Shown here piece by piece: positions 5,012 through 7,548 of a stretch of DNA of 7,548 bases. The notes below the pieces were generated by a model, which was not told the DNA's origin, ran no database searches, and saw only the letters and a list, made by a program, of their open reading frames with translations. Each line of letters starts with the position of its first letter. Within the stretch, counting starts at the first letter, position 1. The stretch is from JBGOUV01 sp041477815 (GTDB lineage: Bacteria > Acidobacteriota > Terriglobia > Bryobacterales > JACQDG01): positions 1 through 7,548 of the forward strand of contig JBGOUV010000349.1 in the NCBI GenBank assembly GCA_041477815.1, read 5' to 3'. The translations under genes and the position numbers were made by a program.

Positions 5012-6610
5012 ATGCAGGGCCTGGAAAGCACGCCCATATTGGTCGAGGATGCGGTCGTACTAAGCGACCAGGTACAGGGACATATTCGGCGGCTGGGGGA
5101 GGAGCTACAAGGGCAGCGGCGGGCCATCGAGGCGGGGTGGCGCAAGAGGCGGGCGCGGGCCGGCATGAAGGGAGAGGACCCGCGGTTACGGGCGCTGGGG
5201 GCGATCAATCCGGGGTCCTCGGCGGACCTGCTGGCCGCCGGGAAGCTCAGCGAGTTCTTCGAGAACGTCGAATACCACGGCCGCCGGCTGGCCAAGCTGG
5301 AGGTCGGACCGGCGGAGGTCATCTCTTCGCTGCGGGAGTATGAAGAGGCGCTGGTGCCGGTGTTGCGCCGGTTGTTCGGGCGCGAAGCCACCAATTACAT
5401 CTGGTCGCTGGAGCACTTGTACTTCTGCATCATGCTGACCCTGAACACGGCGTACTTCCATGTGCGCGACCGGGAGGCGCAGGCGTTCTACGACGTGTTC
5501 CAGGACGAGCTGGAATCTCTCAGCGTCGACGAGCTGCTGAACCGCGTGCTCGACAGCCTGATGCGGGCCTTCCACGCCGAGGGGGGCGCCGTCCTGCTGC
5601 TGCGGCCGGGCGGGCAACTCGAGCTGAAGGCCAGCCGGGGGTTGCAGCCGGAGCTGGCGAAGCATTGGAACGGGCCGGTGAAGCAGGGGTTTGCCGGACG
5701 GATCGCCCGCACCGGGAAGCCGAAGATCCTGCTCGATATCCGGCGGGATCCGCTGGTGCGGTCGCCCGAGATCCGCAAGGCGTTCCGCAGCTTGTGGGGG
5801 GTCCCGCTCATCGTGAAGGGCAAGGTAACCGGGGTGCTGCACCTGAACTTCGCCCGGGAGTACAACTGCCTGCCCCGCGAGATGCGGCTGCTGGAGGCGG
5901 TGGCCGAGCGCTGCGCCCTGGCGCTGGAGAAGGCGCAGTTGATGGAGACCCTGGCCCAGCGCGAAAAGCAGATCCGGGAGCTCGGCGAGCACATGCTCAA
6001 GGTCGAGGAGGAGGAGCGGCGGCGCATCAGCCGGGAGTTGCATGACGAGGTAGGGCAGGCCATGCTGGTGGTGCGGCTCTACCTGGAGATGCTCCAGAAA
6101 GACCTGGGGACCCAGGCGCCGCCCCTGGTAGGGAAAGTCGGGGAGATCCTGGGGATGATCGACGGGACCATCCGCGACATGCGGCGGCTCATCGCGGCCC
6201 TGAGCCCCAGCGTGCTGGCGCAACTCGGACTGGAGGCCGCCCTGCGCCAGTTTGCGACCAATTTCAGCCGCAACTTCCCCCTCCACGTCCGGCTGAAGCT
6301 GGCTCCCCTGGGCCGGCTGTCCCCGGATACGGAAATAATGTTATACCGTCTGGTACAAGAATGCTTCACGAATGTGATAAAACATTCTAAGGGAGAAAAT
6401 GTTTTATTAGCCGTCCACCGGTCGGAGGGCCGGTTGCATGTGTGCGTGGAGGATGATGGGATTGGATTCGATCTGGACCAAGCCTCGCAGAAGCGGGGCT
6501 CCTTCGGACTCACCGGGATGGGAGAGCGGGTGGCGCTGCTCGGCGGCGATATTGAGATCAAGACCCGGCGGCACGAAGGGACCAGGATCAGCATCCGGAT
6601 CCCGATCTGA
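5012..6610 (+). CDS. Soluble GAF-domain sensor histidine kinase (HisKA_3/HATPase_c, NarL-type)
   Basis: This 532-residue protein has no membrane segment, so it senses an intracellular signal. The N-terminal region (about 15-165) is helical and not assigned. A GAF domain occupies about 170-308 (FAGRIARTGKPKILLDIR, WGVPLIVKGKVTGVLHLNF). A coiled linker (310-335) leads to the HisKA_3 dimerisation/phosphoacceptor motif EEERRRISRELHDEVGQAM, with phosphoacceptor His344. The HATPase domain (about 435-532) has an N box QECFTNVIKHSK (449-460, Asn454), a G1 box DDGIGFD (481-487) and a G2 box GLTGMGERV (499-507). All catalytic residues expected for this class are present. Start: ATG at 5012 with GGTGGA at 5000-5005. 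The gene is divergent from RNase J and followed 24 nt later by its presumed response regulator. A stretch of its ATPase-domain DNA (6331-6410) is unusually AT-rich and palindromic. Confidence 0.92.
   Translation: MQGLESTPILVEDAVVLSDQVQGHIRRLGEELQGQRRAIEAGWRKRRARAGMKGEDPRLRALGAINPGSSADLLAAGKLSEFFENVEYHGRRLAKLEVGPAEVISSLREYEEALVPVLRRLFGREATNYIWSLEHLYFCIMLTLNTAYFHVRDREAQAFYDVFQDELESLSVDELLNRVLDSLMRAFHAEGGAVLLLRPGGQLELKASRGLQPELAKHWNGPVKQGFAGRIARTGKPKILLDIRRDPLVRSPEIRKAFRSLWGVPLIVKGKVTGVLHLNFAREYNCLPREMRLLEAVAERCALALEKAQLMETLAQREKQIRELGEHMLKVEEEERRRISRELHDEVGQAMLVVRLYLEMLQKDLGTQAPPLVGKVGEILGMIDGTIRDMRRLIAALSPSVLAQLGLEAALRQFATNFSRNFPLHVRLKLAPLGRLSPDTEIMLYRLVQECFTNVIKHSKGENVLLAVHRSEGRLHVCVEDDGIGFDLDQASQKRGSFGLTGMGERVALLGGDIEIKTRRHEGTRISIRIPI
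6377..6407. repeat. AT-rich 10-bp inverted repeat inside the kinase gene
   Basis: ATAAAACATT (6377-6386) is the exact reverse complement of AATGTTTTAT (6398-6407), with an 11-nt spacer. It lies in codons of the kinase N box. By hand count the surrounding 80 bases (6331-6410) hold only 26 G or C, against clearly GC-rich sequence on either side. I found no well-spaced -35/-10 pair, so a promoter is possible but not supported. Confidence 0.7.
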
Positions 6611-6622
6611 GAAACACGGAGT

Positions 6623-6628
6623 GGAGGA
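6623..6628 (+). promoter_or_regulatory. Ribosome binding site of the response regulator
   Basis: GGAGGA sits 6 nt before the ATG at 6635, inside the 24-nt gap after the kinase stop. It is the strongest plus-strand ribosome binding site in the window and fixes the regulator start. The short gap supports co-transcription with the kinase. Confidence 0.85.
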
Positions 6629-6634
6629 CACGGC

Positions 6635-7042
6635 ATGGCCAAGATACGGATCCTGCTGACGGACGACCACACGCTGTTCCGGCAGGGCATCAGAACGCTG
6701 CTGAGCGCGGAATCGGATTTGGAGATTGTCGGAGAGGCGGCCAATGGGGCCGAAGCCGTCGAGAAGGTGACCGAATTTCGTCCGGACATCGTCCTGATGG
6801 ACATCGGGATGCCCGGCCTGAGCAGCTTCGAGGCCACCCGCCAGATCAAGAAGCTCCGGCCCGACACCAAGATACTGTTTCTCACCATGTACGACGACGA
6901 GGACTACCTGGTGCAGTGCATGGAGGTGGGGGCCAGCGGATACGTGCTGAAGGACAGTCCGGCGCAGCAGTTGCTGGCGGCTCTGCGCGATGTCTACCGG
7001 GGCGGCAGCTACCTGAGCCCGCGTATGCTGTCGCAACTATAG
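6635..7042 (+). CDS. NarL/LuxR-type response regulator, receiver domain; frame stopped by an in-frame TAG
   Basis: The readable product has 135 residues and is a complete receiver domain. It has the acidic pair Asp10-Asp11, phosphoacceptor Asp56 (LMDIGMP), Thr84 (FLTMYDD) and Lys106 (YVLKDSP), so phosphorylation should still work. It is the presumed partner of the upstream HisKA_3 kinase, a class that normally pairs with NarL-type regulators. The frame stops at TAG (7040-7042, codon 136) just after LSPRMLSQL, the usual linker region. It then stays open in the same frame for another 85 codons that encode a normal LuxR helix-turn-helix. Without the TAG the protein would be 221 residues, the usual length for the family. 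So this is either a nonsense mutation giving a receiver-only protein, a readthrough site, or a base-call error. The receiver shows no decay, so the event is recent or not real. Confidence 0.9.
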   Translation: MAKIRILLTDDHTLFRQGIRTLLSAESDLEIVGEAANGAEAVEKVTEFRPDIVLMDIGMPGLSSFEATRQIKKLRPDTKILFLTMYDDEDYLVQCMEVGASGYVLKDSPAQQLLAALRDVYRGGSYLSPRMLSQL

Positions 7043-7300
7043 GACGACTTCCGTTCGCGCATCAAGACGGCCCACCGGCAACCCCGCTTCGCCACCCTGA
7101 CCGCGCGCGAGAAGGAGATCCTGAAGCTGCTGGCCGAGGGGGAGAGCGTCAAGGAGATCGCCGCCGGTTTGAACCTCAGCGTAAAGACCGTGGAGGCGCA
7201 CAAGTTCAACCTCATGCGGAAGCTGGACATCCACAACAAGGCCCACCTGGTGCAATACGCGATTCAGAAGAAGATCATCAAGATCCCAATTGGACCGTAG
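7043..7300 (+). pseudogene. LuxR-type helix-turn-helix domain cut off from its receiver by an amber codon
   Basis: These 85 codons plus TAG are in the same frame as the receiver upstream. They encode LTAREKEILKLLAEGESVKEIA, then LNLSVKTVEAHKFNLMRKL and the family's closing helix, a textbook GerE/LuxR DNA-binding domain with the TVEAH recognition helix intact. There is no ribosome binding site, and no in-frame ATG, GTG or TTG lies before the domain. The first such codons (a TTG in the middle, then GTG and ATG) fall within the helix-turn-helix itself. Independent translation is therefore unlikely. If the TAG is real and not read through, this half of the regulator is not made and the two-component pair cannot bind DNA in the usual way. 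Lack of any other stop or frameshift suggests recent inactivation, readthrough or sequencing error. Confidence 0.8.
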
Positions 7301-7436
7301 ACGCCCCCACCTCCTCCCAGCAGCCTGTGTCAAGAGGAAACTGCCCGCCGATTTGCGGTCGATAGGTCCCACCGAATCAACGATTTGTGGCTCCCACCCC
7401 GGCGGAGAGCGCGGCTTTACTAGTCTCCTGTCCGGT
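7301..7436. other. Gene-free stretch between the regulator and the IS630 transposase; possible insertion-sequence end
   Basis: I find no coding region in these 136 bp. CGATTTGCGG (7349-7358) and CGATTTGTGG (7381-7390) form an imperfect direct repeat, each followed by TCCCACC (7367-7373 and 7392-7398). A TGTCAAG (7328-7334) lies just upstream. This repeated pattern starting near TGTCA resembles the multi-repeat ends of IS21-like elements, but no partner end is visible. The IS630 terminal inverted repeat should also lie somewhere here, beyond the transposase stop, but cannot be placed without the other end. No convincing terminator for the regulator is seen. Confidence 0.35.
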
Positions 7437-7548
7437 CTAATCCTTTACAACAGCTTCCCGGCAGCGGCGGATCTTGTCGAGGATGACGTTGGCGGTGGCT
7501 ATCCAGACGAACGGTCGTGGGTGGTTGTTCCAGTGAGCCAACCATTGA
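7437..7548 (-). mobile_element. IS630-family transposase, C-terminal fragment cut by the right edge
   Basis: On the minus strand the last 36 codons of a gene read from the window edge to a TAG at 7437-7439. The sequence HWNNHPRPFVWIA followed by ANVILDKIRRCREAVVKD matches the C-terminal tail of IS630-family transposases, where HN-x-x-PKPFVW and a KVRRAR-like helix are characteristic. The catalytic DDE residues lie outside the window, so activity cannot be judged. The element's end is expected within the 136 bp to the left. It shows that an insertion sequence sits next to the amber-split response regulator. Confidence 0.8.

Noticed and set aside
4903..5394. N-terminal extension of RNase J by 164 codons
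   Set aside because: This part is antisense to the kinase, Ser/Arg/Pro-rich, and absent from the RNase J family, whose homology begins at the TTG chosen.
5186..6286. Minus-strand open frame of 366 codons
   Set aside because: Antisense of the sensor kinase; composition is His/Gln/Pro/Leu-rich, as expected of a complement of a GC-rich gene.
6079..6888. Minus-strand open frame of 269 codons spanning the kinase end and regulator start
   Set aside because: It is antisense across two genes with intact catalytic motifs and has no domain of its own.
7040..7042. Genome-wide recoding of TAG to a sense codon
   Set aside because: The regulator frame and the IS630 tail both end at TAG where their families end, so TAG appears to act as a stop here. 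RNase J is uninformative because TAA follows one codon later.
7037..7372. Minus-strand open frame of 111 codons over the helix-turn-helix region
   Set aside because: Antisense of a textbook LuxR domain; no ribosome binding site or family likeness.
1..7548. A CRISPR array, toxin-antitoxin pair, prophage genes or complete defence system
   Set aside because: No regularly spaced repeats, no tRNA or integrase, and no gene set of these kinds is visible; the only mobile sequence is the transposase tail at the right edge.

Overview
The window is a high-GC bacterial chromosome segment with dense, short-spaced genes on both strands. Acidobacteriota is my best guess, based on the RNase J sequence style, the cytoplasmic GAF-HisKA_3 kinase paired with a NarL-type regulator, and the base composition. 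That placement is an inference from general resemblance, not a marker-gene result. I see no CRISPR array, tRNA, rRNA or complete mobile element.

Layout. (1) 1-595, minus: N-terminal part of an SMC/RecF/OLD-like AAA ATPase with a clear Walker A, cut by the left edge. (2) A 53-bp divergent gap, then a plus-strand pair whose ends overlap as ATGA: an AI-2E (PerM/TqsA-type) membrane protein (649-1704) and a HupE/UreJ_2-like membrane protein with a signal peptide (1701-2645). (3) A hairpin at 2668-2695 lies where this pair meets a minus-strand pair. (4) The minus-strand pair is ribonuclease J (3232-4902) followed 9 nt later by a small histidine-rich coiled-coil protein of unknown function (2695-3222). 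(5) A 109-bp divergent gap (4903-5011) holds a perfect 15-bp inverted repeat. (6) Plus strand: a soluble GAF/HisKA_3/HATPase sensor kinase (5012-6610) and, 24 nt later, its presumed NarL/LuxR-type response regulator. The regulator frame is intact from 6635 to 7300 except for one in-frame TAG at 7040-7042, which separates the receiver from the DNA-binding domain. (7) A 136-bp gene-free stretch, then the last 36 codons of an IS630-family transposase on the minus strand (7437-7548), cut by the right edge.

How the genes fit together. RNase J and the coiled-coil protein look like one transcription unit with coupled translation. The kinase and regulator form a standard two-component pair in which every visible phosphotransfer residue is intact. 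The regulator would nevertheless reach only its receiver domain unless the TAG is read through or is a sequence error. The divergent inverted repeat could affect RNase J, the kinase, or both. I did not find a convincing new multi-gene system. The points most worth checking are the amber-split regulator, the 15-bp inverted repeat, the AT-rich palindromic island inside the kinase gene, and the RNase J-linked coiled-coil gene.
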